Source: Mesaphorura yosii (lineage: Eukaryota > Arthropoda > Collembola > Poduromorpha > Tullbergiidae). Taken from it: DNA of 50,688 nucleotides. Each line of letters begins with the position of its first letter. The first letter of the stretch is position 1. Positions 20,512 to 32,163 of the stretch are shown one piece after another. The stretch lies in the NCBI GenBank assembly GCA_009869945.1, contig WIXG01000481.1, positions 1 to 50,688 on the forward strand. The letters are read 5' to 3'. The notes under the pieces are model-generated. The model did no database searches, was not told the DNA's origin, and saw nothing but the letters and a program-made list of their open reading frames with translations. The translations under genes and the position numbers were made by a program.

Positions 20512-21830
20512 TCTTTTCAACAGTGCAGCGTCTGTGGACTTTGTATCGTGACTACTATGATGCAACTGATGGCAGTACCAGGCATGACAGTTCGATTTAA
20601 CTCTTATTTCTTCAGAAGTGGCAATCAATTTTCTTGGAAGAACAATACATTCAATTTCAGTGGTCCCAAACCGGATTTTTTGTTAATATTCGTCACACAG
20701 CCCAGTATGTTGTCTTTCTTGTTAAGACGCCTCGTCTCGCATGTCCAGTTGTCCAGCAAGTGACGTAATGGTAATAAATGGGTACGTATTACGTATTGCC
20801 TGTGTTGGGACAGCATATTAATTTTAATAATGAAGCGCGGCTGACTCAGACAAATCGCTTCCCTAATTAATAATCAATAATCAATCACTAGTTTCCAATG
20901 GCTGTTGATATTAACACTAAACACTCCACCTTGTCCTATAGAACCAAGGACCAATAAATGATGCTGATTTTCGGGGCCTTGTTTTCAATGCCAAAAGAAT
21001 GTGTAAATTTGACCTTCAGGAATGAGTTTAGCAGTTCAATTATTACATGACGAAGAGATAAACCTGGAATTTGCAAATTCAGTTACTGCGCAGTTGTTTG
21101 TTTAACTGATTTCACCGACTTTGATTTCATTAATTGACTGCGAGGAGAAATGCCTTCCACGTCGACCAACAAATACTGACCACGCTATTCAACACCTTCG
21201 CCAGCGACAGCACAGACCTGGTGTCTGGTGTAGAGTTTGAACGCTGCTTGTCGGAGTGGATTCACCCACTCCTTCATCCAGCGCACTCCTCGTCATCGAA
21301 GCAAAGTGCAACAAAAACGCAGAATTGAGGGCCATTGCAGTAATTCTTGCTTCGAATTTGTAACTGAAGATGAGCACGCGGATTTGTGCCCAATTTTGTT
21401 TTCTGATTCAAGGTTGTCCGGTCGGCAGAAGACCAAGTTTACGAAAACCTGGTCATTTTCTTGCATAATTTGTTTTGCTGTCTGTATTTCATTGCAAACG
21501 GAATTAGTAATCATGCAATTCTGGGAACTCCAAAAGGATTCGCAACACTTGCACTTGCATAACAATTGCGTGTTCAGTACTGAAAACCGGACACCGGAGT
21601 TTGATTTTTGCACTGGAAAAGTACCCGGATCTTCACGCCATCTGTAAATGGAATCTTTACTTTAGGTTGAAGGGTATCGCCTGAGAATATTTAATTTATA
21701 ATCACGAGAGTTTACTAGTCCCCAAGTAATTTCTATTGAAACGTGGGCTTGATGAAAAAGTCTCTTGCCAGGCGCCAGGGCTCATAAACACTGATTTCAT
21801 AATCAACATTAAATGAGAACTTTTATAAAT
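20512..21830. other. Intergenic; possible missed 5' exon near 20512-20680
   Basis: The protease frame continues upstream without a signal peptide, so a first exon may be hidden here. The remainder has only chance frames and AT-rich sequence. Confidence 0.35.
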
Positions 21831-21836
21831 TTTATT
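21831..21836 (-). promoter_or_regulatory. Poly(A) signal of ABCA gene
   Basis: AATAAA on the minus strand, 34 bp past the ABCA stop codon. Confidence 0.6.
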
Positions 21837-21869
21837 TTAATAAATAAATAAATTGTATTAAAACGTTGT

Positions 21870-24800
21870 TCATGTCCCAAAGCACTGACAGGTAAGCAAC
21901 TTTTTGAACGTGGAAACATTCGCCGTTCGACCGGCCACGTACTGCTTCCTTGCGAATGACAAGAAGACTGCTTCCAGGGTGGTTCCACTCACAGAATACT
22001 CTTCGAGGACCTGCGGGTATCTAGACTTGATGTCTTCCATGATCTGGAACACAACGTCCCACGGCATGTTCGTGTTGTGGATTTGGTACTGCAGCATGCT
22101 CTGCAAATACAAAAAAAAAGGATAAAGGAGATGGATCTAAAAATACGTCGAAAGGAGTTTGGATTAGTGGCTAGCCTAATCACGAACCTGATTCTGATCC
22201 CGAAGCGTACACGGATTGAATCGGTTTGAAATCTCACGATTCAGATCCGCTACCACTCCCATTCCCGTGTCCATGCCTGAGAAATCTGAGCCTTGCCCTT
22301 GTTTCAGCTTCATGGTCAGCGTGTACCCATGCGCGAATTTATTCTTGAGGTGCTCGACCCCTCCGAGACACTGCAGCTCTCCATTGACCATAATACCCAA
22401 CCGGTCACACAGAGCCTCACACTCTTCCATGCTGTGAGAAGTGAGGACGACCGCCTGTCCAGCCCTGCGGAGATCGCGTATGACCTGCCAAAACTGCCGC
22501 CGAGCCACGGGGTCCACTCCAGAGGTCGGTTCGTCCAGAAAGAGAATTGGAGGGTCGCCCACAATTGCCATGGCGGCACTCAGCCTCCGTTTCATGCCAC
22601 CGCTGTATTTTCGGCACTGGACGGACGCGGCGTCTGCCAGCCCCATTCTTCTCAGCCACTTGTCAGCCTCCGCGTCAACTCGGCTGCGGGGAACGCCCCG
22701 CAACCTACAAAAGAGCTGTAGCATTTCCCTTCCCGTCAGGACACCAATGAGCCCATCAAACTGTGGGCAGTATCCAATGCCCGACAGAAACCGGGTCCTG
22801 TCCCCATCCAGCGCAGTGCCGTGCGCCCAGGCGTTCCCTCCGGCTTTGACTTCATCCCCAGTCAGCATCCGGAACGTCGTAGTTTTCCCAGCGCCGTTCA
22901 CACCCAGCAGCCCGAAGCATTCTCCGTGGTGTACGCCAAAGGTCAGGTTCGAAACTGCTGCGAAGGAACTACCGTAACTTTTGCTCAGACCCTGCAAGAC
23001 CATCGCGGCGTTCCTTTCCTGGGTTCGCTCCCGAATCAACCCATTCACACGGTCCACCTCCGCTAGAACGTCCTCGTCTTCCACGCTGGTTCTGAAGGCT
23101 TCCTGATTCTGCGCAAAAATCCGCGCCTTGAGCTTCGTGAAGAGTCCCAGCTCAATTGCGGCAAGTATCAGTTTGTAAATTAGGCCCATGATAACCATGT
23201 ACATCAATTCCTGGACAATTCGGGGCTCACTCGGTCCGCCTTCATACTCCTTCTCTTCCCACTGCAAGTACGGTGTGGTTTCGAAGCAATCAACACCCAG
23301 TTCTTGACAATTATCGCAGCAGGATTGGAATTCGCTAGCGTAGTACCCGTAGTCGAAACCTGGCGTGCAAATCAGCTCCTTCACGTTCTCATCGAGCTGA
23401 TTGCAGACGGAGTTTGATGCCGATATCCAAGCGTAGTGATACGAGGCCGCTCCGGCTCCAAACGAAGGCACGAGGCGGCCAATCCAGCGTAACGTGTCCC
23501 GGAGGGTTTTCATGGTTGGGCTGTCCCCGATTGCAAGCAAGGCAAGTTGCACGAGTCCCATGAAAATGTGGATGATGGACACCAGTGCGAATCCCCCTGG
23601 AACAGAGCCCACGAAGAGGGAGAGAAGGTAAGAGAAGCTGATGGCTCCGAAACCAAACACGGCGAGGATCAGGAAGGCCACGCCGGCTCCGCCGTTCGCC
23701 GTGTATGTGTCGTCCACTTGGAAGATGGGAAAGCAGGCGACCATGAGGCTTACGACCATCAGCAGTACTGTGTAGTCGCAGAGGAAGGCGGAGCTCCAGT
23801 AGGTCAGCGGGCTGGTGCCGGTCATGAGCTGCAGTTGCTTGGCTGAGCATTTGCGCTCTTCAATGGCGAAAATGACGTACGTCGCCGCGAGGAGGCCCAG
23901 GCCAACGGGCAGAATCGCGGAGAAAAGGAGGGCTATTGTATCTGGATTGATTTCAGGGAGCACGTCGTAAATGGAACTCTGGAGCGGGTGATTTGTGATC
24001 TGCAGGGGAAAGAATGAGCTTTCAAAAGGAGCTTCAACGCGTTATGACCCTAAAACCTTGAAATTGCCGCAAGATTAATTCCGTGCCTGTAGTGTCATTC
24101 GCTTCTGGTGCCCTGCTCCTCCTTCGGCCAGTAAACGGGCCAAAATGGCATTCGAGGCGAAGTTGATCGAAAGTGGGTTCGCATGGAACGAAATGGTAGA
24201 AGCGAGCGCTGTCACATTGACCCTGTCCCCTTCCGTAGACTTCCCCTCGGACCAGTCCAGCGCGACCACGTACGAGTCCCGGTACCGTCCAACATCAGCC
24301 GCCCCTACATCCAGCAGGTAGCGTGTCAGGTTTCCAGTGTGCGGCACTGTGTGGGAGGCTGTCCCCAGTTGCTCTGTTACGGCCAGCAGGGCGGCCTGAG
24401 TGTCCGACTCAGGCGGGGCTCTGAACACTGTCATCGACTTCCTGTAGTCACCGAACCGCATAGTTCGAGCTGGTTGGGATTGGTCGCTTTTGTTCAAGCT
24501 GTTGCAGACCAGAATGGCGGCGATCAGGAGCAGCACCGGGATCAGAAGCTAGAAAAATAAACACAAATATTCCAGCGTCATAATTATTCATTTAGTTGGC
24601 AAACTGCCAACTAGGGCCACTACCGTGAGCTCACCTGAGCAATCAAATGCCGCCATTTCCTCGAAGTATACAGAATCCGTTTGAGAAGGAGGCCCCAAAA
24701 TTGCTGCACAACAGCGGCGACCCCTGTAACTGTGCTCCCAGTCCGATGTACTTCTAAAGGTTTTCATTCATTCTGTTATCGGCGCAAGCAGGATATAGCC

Positions 24801-27800
24801 CGTCAAAAACGGCCTACCTTCGTTCGAGTTTGAGCAGCTCTGCTCAGGGACCGGGCCCGTTTCTGAAAAATTTGGCGCATATTCCCCGGAGACACTCTCA
24901 CCGTCCCCCTCACCCAGCTCACCAACCCTAAAATTAAAATATCCAAGTAGTATTCTACTAATTCAGAATTTCCACTTTTTTGCCACCTGCTTCGTTTTCA
25001 CCGCTTACCGAACGAATACTTCGTCCATGGTCGTGAGTGAGAGGCCGACGGTTTTAATCTGGGCCGAGGCCTCGCCGTTGGACAAATCCTTGAAAAGCGG
25101 CACAAACACGGAGGAGTTGGTGCTGTTGATGGGGAGGACGATCGCCAACTCGGTCGCGCTTTGGGCCTGATTTTGGCTCTTGATGTACGCGTCTGGAAGG
25201 TGGCGTCTGATGGATGCAAGAATGGCCTGCTTGTCCGCCTGTTGACTTACCCCCAGGCTAAGCGTGTAGGCGGCGCCGTAAAATTGTTTCAGGAACATTG
25301 CGGATCCACAACACTTGAGACGACCGTGACTCATAATGGCAATGCGATCGCCCAGCACGTCTGCCTCCTCCATAAAGTGTGTCGTGAGCAGAATTGTGCG
25401 TTCGCCACGCAGTTCCTACAGAATTGTGAATGTCATGAAGAAATCAGTCCGACAGGGGAAGCCCCACAATTTCTGATGGTTTGGGCTACCAGAAGCAGGT
25501 CTTACCAGAAGGAGGTTCCAAATGACTCTCCTGGCCTCAGGATCCATGCCTGAGGTAGGCTCGTCAAGAACCACGACTTTGCTTCTCCCAATCAGGGCAC
25601 AGCCCAACGACAGTTTCCGCTTTTGACCTCCGGAGAGGGAGGCGGACAGGACGTTCTTCTTCTCTTCCAACTGCAGCTGCCGCAGTAGCGCCTCCGACTC
25701 CTTCTTGACCTCCGCCTCAGTGAAGCCCTTCAACTATAACCAGCCGCAAAGTTCGCCATGAGAACCCAAATGTTGGCCATGAGGACTGAGATCAGCGGAG
25801 AACTCACCCGTCCGAAAAAGAGGAGGTGCTCGGCGACTGTGAGCTTGTTGAAGAGCATGTTGTGCTGCGGGCATAGCCCGAGCCTCTCTCGGACTTTAGC
25901 CAGATCCGACCTGATGTTGTACCCGCCAACGAAAGCCCTTCCACTCGAGGGGGCGTACATCCCTGCACAGAATTTGCAATTTATGCCAGCTGTGGTAATC
26001 ATGTTTATTGATTATGGGCTAATATTACCGGTAATCATCGAAATTGTGGTGCTTTTTCCTGCCTGAAACCAAGAATAGTTTTTATTGAGATAAATCCTTG
26101 CATTCGTACCCCGAGTTCTTACCCCGTTGTGCCCCAGGAGCGCTGTGATTTGTCCGTGGTACATTTTGACCGTCAGCTCCTCCACCGCCACCTTGCTGCG
26201 GTCAAACACTTTCCTCAGCCCCTGGATGTCGATTCCGACGGGGAGGCCGTGTGGTTCCTCTTCAAATCCATTCTCACGCGTTTGCTTCGGTTGTGCCGCT
26301 GAATTGGCGCTTCTTTTGGCAGAGACCCCGCCTTCTACCTCACTTGGCGATTGCTGCTTTGTGTACCAAGTTGAAGGCATAAAGATGTAGTAGAACGGCT
26401 TGCGAACTCCGTACGTACTCGGTATCACATTCTCGATATAGCTGGCCAGGAGAATGTAGAGGGCCGTGTTGAGAAGGAACATGCCCATGACATGGGCGAG
26501 GGTGAGCGAGTCGTTCGCGCTGAGGGATTGTCCCACGTTGCTCCACTTGGACCCCACCCCCTTGGCTTCGAAGCCACACATGATGAGCAGTGCAAAGTGA
26601 ACGGCCATGTTTGGCAGGAGACAAGTGCCCAGTTTGTCGGCGAGGGAAAGGTCACCGTACTTGGGTTCGAGGAGGATTTGTATGGGTTGGTACAGGGCGA
26701 TCCACAGAATTATCCCCACCGTCATTGCCAACGTTGCTAAAGGACAAAGTGTGAGTTTTCTCATTACGCTGAAGTTCGCGGCGTGCGTCTAGGCACAGAC
26801 TTACGTTTTTGGAAAAACGCAGACACAAAGAAGCACCAGGCAGTGGCTGACAGGGCGAATAGGAACAGCACGACCCACCAGAGGGTCGGGTCGCCGTGAA
26901 TCAGAACTGCACCCGAATCAGAACTGAATGGGACAAAGAAGAGAACGACGATGACCGTCACGGAAATGATGAGGACGAGGAGAGAGTTGACCAGCCACCC
27001 GACCCAGTGCATCCAGTTTGCAAGTCCCATCAGCCTCATCAACTCCTAACCAAGTCAGGTACTCAATTGGGGTTAATGGTACACTAATTCTGATAAATCT
27101 AATAATTCAATTGACTCACCTTGATGCCCGTCTCCTTCTCCGCGACGACTGCCCGCACAATTGAAGGAACCATGAAAATGAACCCTTGCACGATAAACTG
27201 TGGCATGATGAACTGGTAGATTTGATTCAGATCGGATGTAGGGTACTTGGGGTACGGCATGGCTTGGGAGTGGATCTGATTAACACAAATAAATCATTCT
27301 ACAGCTACAACAAGAATTCAAAAATTCAAATTTGCGCCTTGCGCCGCGACTGAAACTGAAATTCGCACCTGAAACTTGGATAGCCCTTCCTTGCGAACTC
27401 CTGTAAAGTACCGGATTAGGATCTTGTCCAGCAGGATCTGCAGTCCTGAGAAGCCATAATTGTACTGGGAGTAGTGATCTGTAAACGCAAAGAAAGCGTA
27501 AAGGTGCAAATGGCAAACTTGGGAAGAGCGGGGCGGACAGTACAGTATTCGGGCGCGGGATCCTGAAACACGGGGAAGAGATCCTTTGTTTCCATGTACG
27601 ACTGTGTTCTGATTTTGTAGGCAATGTTTCCATTTGGATCCAGGACGGAGGGCGACTGGAATACAACGGCTGCCAATATGTCCTCCCAAGTCTCGTCACC
27701 ATCACCAGGTTGTGGAAAGAGGAGGCGTTGATGATACAGCTCTAGCTCGCGTTCCGTGTCGAAACCCCGCGTGAAATCTACAAGATACAATATTGACCAA

Positions 27801-28287
27801 TGCAGCTGTAGTTAGATATGAGAAGACGTGGCCACTTACAAATTCCGTCTTCACTGATCTCGTGAATGGCGGCGACCAGATCCTCCACAAGTTGGTTGGT
27901 CAAGTCGTTCGTCGGAGCGTACGCAATTATGCAATCCCTTGGATAGTAGGTCGAATTTTCGCACCAATTACCAGTAGCGAATCGTATTGTTAATTCCTAA
28001 AAGATTGCAGAACCTAAAACTGTAAAATTGTCCGCCGCCGCAAACAGCAGCGGCCCACTAACCGATTCGGAGATGAGTGGGAATCCAGTTTCGCCATTCT
28101 CGTCCGGTGGGAATTGAACGTAAGCTTCCCCGAAATCCACACTCGTACGAATGTAGACAAGTAGAATGGAGAGCAGGGTGGGCAGAATGATTTCCAACGA
28201 GGTGATTATCCAATGGCGACGCCGCATTAGGAGATTCTTCCAAAGAAGGAGTCGAATGCGACGGGATGTCAGGGGGATTGCGGCCAT
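21870..28287 (-). CDS. Full-length ABCA-family (ABCA3-like) lipid transporter
   Basis: Sixteen exons traced on the minus strand: 28287-28063, 27996-27840, 27777-27544, 27478-27369, 27275-27120, 27045-26805, 26736-26123, 26062-26029, 25962-25808, 25733-25506, 25415-25009, 24927-24818, 24753-24635, 24548-24087, 23999-22188, 22100-21870. The sum is 5295 nt, 1,764 aa, in frame throughout. TMD1 starts with KNLLMRRRHW plus a helix and a large Cys-containing ectodomain. NBD1 (about 545-790) has GHNGAGKST, LSGGQKRKLS, VVVLDEPTSGMDP and THFMEEAD. TMD2 begins GLLLKRILYTSRKW. NBD2 (about 1415-1650) has GVNGAGKTT, YSGGMKRRLS, LFLDEPTSGVDP and SHSMEECE. The C-terminus has EEYSVSGTTLEAVFLSFA, typical of ABCA proteins, which move lipids across membranes. 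Exon 8 is only 34 nt, and the intron after exon 14 appears to use a GC donor. Confidence 0.93.
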
Positions 28288-28665
28288 TTTCACTGAGGAG
28301 CCGGTCTCGGTATGGTAGCAGTTAACCGACAGGATTCAACTCAAAGTGATGGGTAGAATGATTCAGGTTTTATGAGCCAATGACTATAGCTTCAGGAAAT
28401 GTCAATGTCGACCATTACAACACCATGCATGACGCATGGGCTTATCTGCTTGAATTTGGCCGTGAGCGCCTTGAGTTTGAATATATTTAGCAATAGCAGC
28501 TGAATCTGCGAAAGCCAGGGCCAAATGACAGTCGCTATCAGTACTCACAGTAATTTACGCATAGCACAGTCGATGAGCTCAATTCTTATCTGTCACTGTT
28601 GTAAAGTTGTAATTGCCATTTCCATTTCTTTGTAAACATACTGGCAGTTGCAGTCGCACAATTCA
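28234..28665 (+). repeat. Copy 1 of a diverged tandem duplication (ABCA 5' region)
   Basis: Sequence from within ABCA exon 1 through the upstream region recurs at 28902-29161. Shared blocks include the 15-mer ATTCTTCCAAAGAAG (28234-28248), ATTTAGCAATAG, the AATTCTTATC region and a GCACAATTCA end. This copy holds the live start codon and probably the promoter. Confidence 0.65.
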
Positions 28666-28901
28666 AGTTGCGGCTGCTCTATGACCAAAAACACTTGTGC
28701 ACGTGCTCAAACTACTTGCTCAACTCTGGGAAACAACGTACTGATGCTGAACACTCCTTAATACTGATTAACCACGCCCATATTGATTTCGTCAAGCTCC
28801 CATGTTCTAATTGTAAATATGTTATGTGTGTCACCTCATCAAAAGATAACTCAAGATTCATGGGCAGGAGGTTGAGGAGGATCTTCCCGACGCTTCCGAA
28901 T

Positions 28902-29161
28902 ATTCTTCCAAAGAAGTAGTCAAGGTGGAATGTCAAGGCAATTAAATGTCGAAGTCGTCGAAAATTACGATCCGACAATGCATGACTTTGTCCGTGAGTT
29001 TGTTTTGTGTACATTTAGCAATAGAACTGAATCAATTTTTATCCAAATGCCGCAGTCGTTATCAATACTCAACACAGTCGGTGAGCTTAATTCTTATCAT
29101 GTCAATGTTGTAATTCCCACTCCCATTTCTTGGCAAACACACTGGCAGCAGCACAATTCAT
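28902..29161 (+). repeat. Copy 2 of the duplication, decayed ABCA 5' end
   Basis: Diverged copy of 28234-28665 starting with the same 15-mer (28902-28916), but lacking an intact ABCA reading frame and with deletions between the shared blocks. It lies about 0.5 kb upstream of the first copy in the same orientation. Confidence 0.6.
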
Positions 29162-29467
29162 AACCTGCAGAATAATTCGGCAGGCAATCCAAACGAGTCA
29201 GACACCTGGCATCTGAAGGGCAATCTGTATTTATCCTGTAAATGATGCGGCCCCTACGTTCCAATTTGGCTTCTCCGTGTTCCCCACTCTCTGCAACCGA
29301 AACCAACCAATTTTCCGCTCGCCATTCTTAAATTATTCAATTTGACGATTTGGCAAAAACAAACAAAACAAATTTGAGCTCTGCCGAACTCGCGTGTTGA
29401 ATTTTAGAATGATTGCTTAGACGGCTGTCGAATTCACTTGTTGTTTTCAAGGTGTAGTTTTGAGATA
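29162..29467. other. Intergenic
   Basis: No gene assigned. A 69-codon minus frame (29097-29306) has four Cys in a short run but no neighbouring exon to support it. Confidence 0.3.
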
Positions 29468-29469
29468 TA

Positions 29470-29700
29470 CAGGGTGTTCCGTTTAACTTTACCCACTTGA
29501 CAATCCTACTTCGCCAATATCTTGGCCAGAACTTTGTCCAAACGTGTTAAAAAATTTGATTCGGCGGTGGTAGCTATTCCAATTAGTAAACTATCGTATG
29601 CGTTGCCATGGTGATTTATGACCTTTTTTGCTTATGTAGAATTCCAGCCCAAAATTTGGTGCGAAAATGTAAAGTGGGTAAAATTAAGCGTTACACCCTG
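29470..29700. mobile_element. 231-bp MITE with TA target duplication
   Basis: The left end CAGGGTGTTCCGTTTAACTT is the inverted, imperfect partner of the right end (minus strand CAGGGTGTAACGCTTAATTT). About 25 bp at each end pair with roughly five mismatches. TA flanks both sides (29468-29469, 29701-29702). There is no coding capacity, so it must be moved in trans, probably by a Tc1/mariner-type transposase. Confidence 0.85.
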
Positions 29701-29891
29701 TACTCTGGAGGATCCCCACCGCCCAAGCTCTCACCGTACCGAGACTCAGACAACGCCCTGTATTTCGCACATATGAAACAGGCAAGCCTTTAGTATGGGA
29801 TTGGTAATTGTTTGTTTCGATGTTCAATCACGACTGTTTTCACATTAAGTTTGTATCAGTCTTCCTACATTAAAATTGTGGCTTCTTCCAG

Positions 29892-30364
29892 AAGAATGGA
29901 GCCCATCGCAGCACGGAGCAGTGGGTTTGGGAGCATCACCTCGAAGATCTCCGCCGGTTTTATGATCAGCTTGAGGGAGTCAAGTTTGGAGCAGCATACC
30001 CGGGACTCCACTCTTATGTAGAAAGTAAGAACCACCACCGACTATCCTTGCAATAAATCCTTGAATTTTCCTTGCCTCAAATCTTTGGTACCGCAGAGGG
30101 GATGGCGGGCCCAGCTGAGCCATTATGGATTACAACAACTCGTTCACGGGCACGTTAAGCCTCACGAAGGAGTACGGCATCGACCTGATTCAACTGCTCG
30201 CTTGGGACGACTATAGGGAAGGCACGATGATCGAACCAACCTTCGAGTTTGGGACGAGATTTCTGAAGGAACTGTAGACGAAATTCGGAGTCGCTTCGGT
30301 TGAGCTGGAGCCGATTAAGGAGCTGTACGCTGAGCGGAAGGCCGGCGGCGGAAACAAAGACTAG
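29892..30364 (+). pseudogene. Glycoside hydrolase (GH71/GH99-like) 3' relic
   Basis: Two exon-like pieces follow acceptor sites at 29891 and 30096. The first reads STEQWVWEHHLEDLRRFYDQ and then KFGAAYPGLHSYV, ending at a GTAAGA donor. The second has DYNNSFTGTLSLTKEYGIDL, then LLAWDDYREGTMIEPTFEFG. The 'W-(N/D)-D-Y-x-E-G-T-x-I-E-P-T-x-E-F-G' block is typical of GH71/GH99-like enzymes that act on microbial or fungal glucans and mannans. It is broken by TGA near 30118 (where GPSW is expected), TAG at 30276-30278, and an exon phase mismatch. The catalytic 5' half is missing. Family assignment is from motif memory and moderate. Confidence 0.5.
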
Positions 30365-30557
30365 AGAAGCTTAGCCGAGTTTGATCGAGTTTTTTAATCG
30401 CTGGTCCGTCCAAAGGAAGCAAAGAGTTTACTGAAAAAAATTTTAGTGCCTAGGTTTAGTTTCGTAGTTTTGGCGGTGCAACTTGAGCCACCTGAACCTG
30501 AAGTCTTTGCAGAAATTGAACGAGGTCGTACCAAAATCTAACGAACGGAACGATCAA
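30365..30557. other. Intergenic between GH relic and AT repeat
   Basis: Nothing recognised. Confidence 0.3.
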
Positions 30558-30607
30558 AGAAATTAAAAGATATTCGTATTATGGATATATATTTGTTTAT
30601 GGATATA
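30558..30607 (+). repeat. AT-rich ATGGATATA tandem repeat, left part
   Basis: Imperfect units of about 16 bp built on ATGGATATATNCGT. The same repeat resumes at 32164 on the other side of the Tc1-type element. Confidence 0.6.
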
Positions 30608-30784
30608 CAGTCCGTTCAGAAATTATAAGGCAGTTAACTCTTTTATTTGTATCTTCGTAGTTACAAAACCGACCGGGCTCATTTTAACAAAGGACGTTGC
30701 AACTTATATTTCCTTTGAACTGACAAAATTTCATGCAAATCTCTTACTTCATTGTGGAGATATTCAGTGAAATGACAAATCGTG

Positions 30785-30806
30785 GTGTTCAGTAGCTATA
30801 AGGCAC
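30785..30806 (+). repeat. Inner transposase-site-like repeat, left
   Basis: GTGTTCAGTAGCTATAAGGC plus AC; the exact inverted copy lies at 31975-31996. Confidence 0.85.
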
Positions 30807-30844
30807 TTGTGAATTTCTGGTCGGTAATTCATTTCATGTTTCAA

Positions 30845-31908
30845 TTAGTACTTTGTCATTGCATCTTGACCCAAAATGACTTGGAAAATGCAATCTTTCA
30901 TACTATTTATTAGAGTTCTCAGGGTTTCCAGCGAGATATTGGACCAGGCTCGTTGAATAGCGGCTTCCAGCTCAGGAATACTGGAGTACTGCTTTCCATG
31001 GCCGTAAACCTGCCTCACTAAGATGCCCCAGAGATTCTCCACGGGGTTCAGGTCAGGACTTTTAGATGACCAGTCCAGCACACGTATCTTTTTTCGTGCC
31101 AGCCAATTTCTTGTGCTCTGCGATGAGTGGATGCTCGCATTATCTTGTTGAAGAATCCAGCCTCGGCCCCCGAGCTTGGCTCCGTGTTTGACCAGTTCCC
31201 CCTATAAGACCTCCTGATAATCCAGCGAGTCAGATCTAGGCTTAATCTCCACAATGTCGGTCGTTCCGTTAAGCCAAAGCCTCCCCAATACATAATTGAG
31301 CCACCTTCTGGAAGTGGTATTTTTGTCGTAAATTTATCCGACGGAACAAAGTAAAATACTGACAAGTTTTTGCATTTTCTCAGCGTACCCGCTTGTCTTT
31401 TGGAGAATAATTGCTTCTCGTTCCGAATGTTGTGCCAGTAGTAGGCGTATCCATGCGGCCCATCCAGGTTGAATTTATTCTCATCAGAGAAGACAACTTT
31501 CTGCCACTCATTATCCCATGTCATATGCTCCCGTGCGAATTGCAGGCGATTTGCAACGTGTGCCTCAGACAGAGGTGGCTTGCATAATTTCTTGCACGAA
31601 GTCAAGAAGGGCTGATTTGAAATTGCCTTGTAAATGGTTCCAATAGAAAGCTGTTTGGGAAGCTCACGTTGTATTTTCCGAATTGACAACCCATCAGTCT
31701 TCGCTAACTGCACGATCTTCCTCCTATCACGCTCCGTGATCTTCTTTGAAGGTCCATTGTAGCTTCGCGCGCCGTATTTTTCTCCTAATCGCAAGTAATT
31801 CCGCGACCGATTCAGGTGATCAGCAATTGCTTGCTGACTCACACCCAGCTCGTGCATAACTTTAATCTGGCCAATTTCGCCCTCGGTGAGGCGTGTTGCT
31901 CTGAGCAT
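30845..31908 (-). pseudogene. Tc1-type transposase, frameshifted
   Basis: Starts at ATG 31908 ([20 protein letters not shown]) with a helix-turn-helix ([15 protein letters not shown]) and a second DNA-binding half. The catalytic core has [20 protein letters not shown] (first Asp). The second catalytic block ([12 protein letters not shown]) near 31140-31160 is reached only after frame changes. The C-terminal frame reads [19 protein letters not shown] (Glu motif) to a stop at 30845. The frameshifts between about 31080 and 31260 mean this copy is dead. It is a different lineage from the transposase at 11661-12743. Confidence 0.85.
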
Positions 31909-31974
31909 TATGCTCCGACAACTCTGAACTGATCGCGACCAAATGCAAGCGAGAACTGTGCAAAAATTGTGTAT

Positions 31975-31996
31975 GTGCCTTATAGCTACTGAACAC
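31975..31996 (-). repeat. Inner transposase-site-like repeat, right
   Basis: Exact inverted copy of 30785-30806. Confidence 0.85.
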
Positions 31997-32163
31997 TGTC
32001 GGTTTGAATATCTCTGTCAGAGAACGAGGGAACTGTATGAAACTTTACCAGTATGAATGAAATTAAATCCACCACTTCCTGTGATAACGGGAGCCCTGTG
32101 AGTTTATTGGGCGCCAAGATACAGGTAGAAGTATTACCTGTCTTATAACTGCTGAAAGCACTT

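Larger units (their letters stand above)
30608..32162. mobile_element. Tc1/mariner-type transposon with IR/DR ends, about 1.55 kb
   Basis: It lies between TA dinucleotides (30606-30607, 32163-32164) and has diverged outer inverted repeats (TTCAGAAATTATAAGGCAG against TTCAGCAGTTATAAGACAG). A second, inner pair at 30785-30806 and 31975-31996 is a perfect 22-bp inverted match and resembles the outer motif. This two-site-per-end layout is the IR/DR arrangement of some Tc1 elements. It holds a frameshifted transposase on the minus strand. Confidence 0.82.

Noticed and set aside
21134..21328. 64-codon plus frame with EF-hand-like tone
   Set aside because: No calcium loop is present and no adjoining exon was found.
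29097..29306. Cys-rich 69-codon minus frame
   Set aside because: Overlaps the duplicated ABCA upstream block, has no signal peptide and cannot be joined to another exon.
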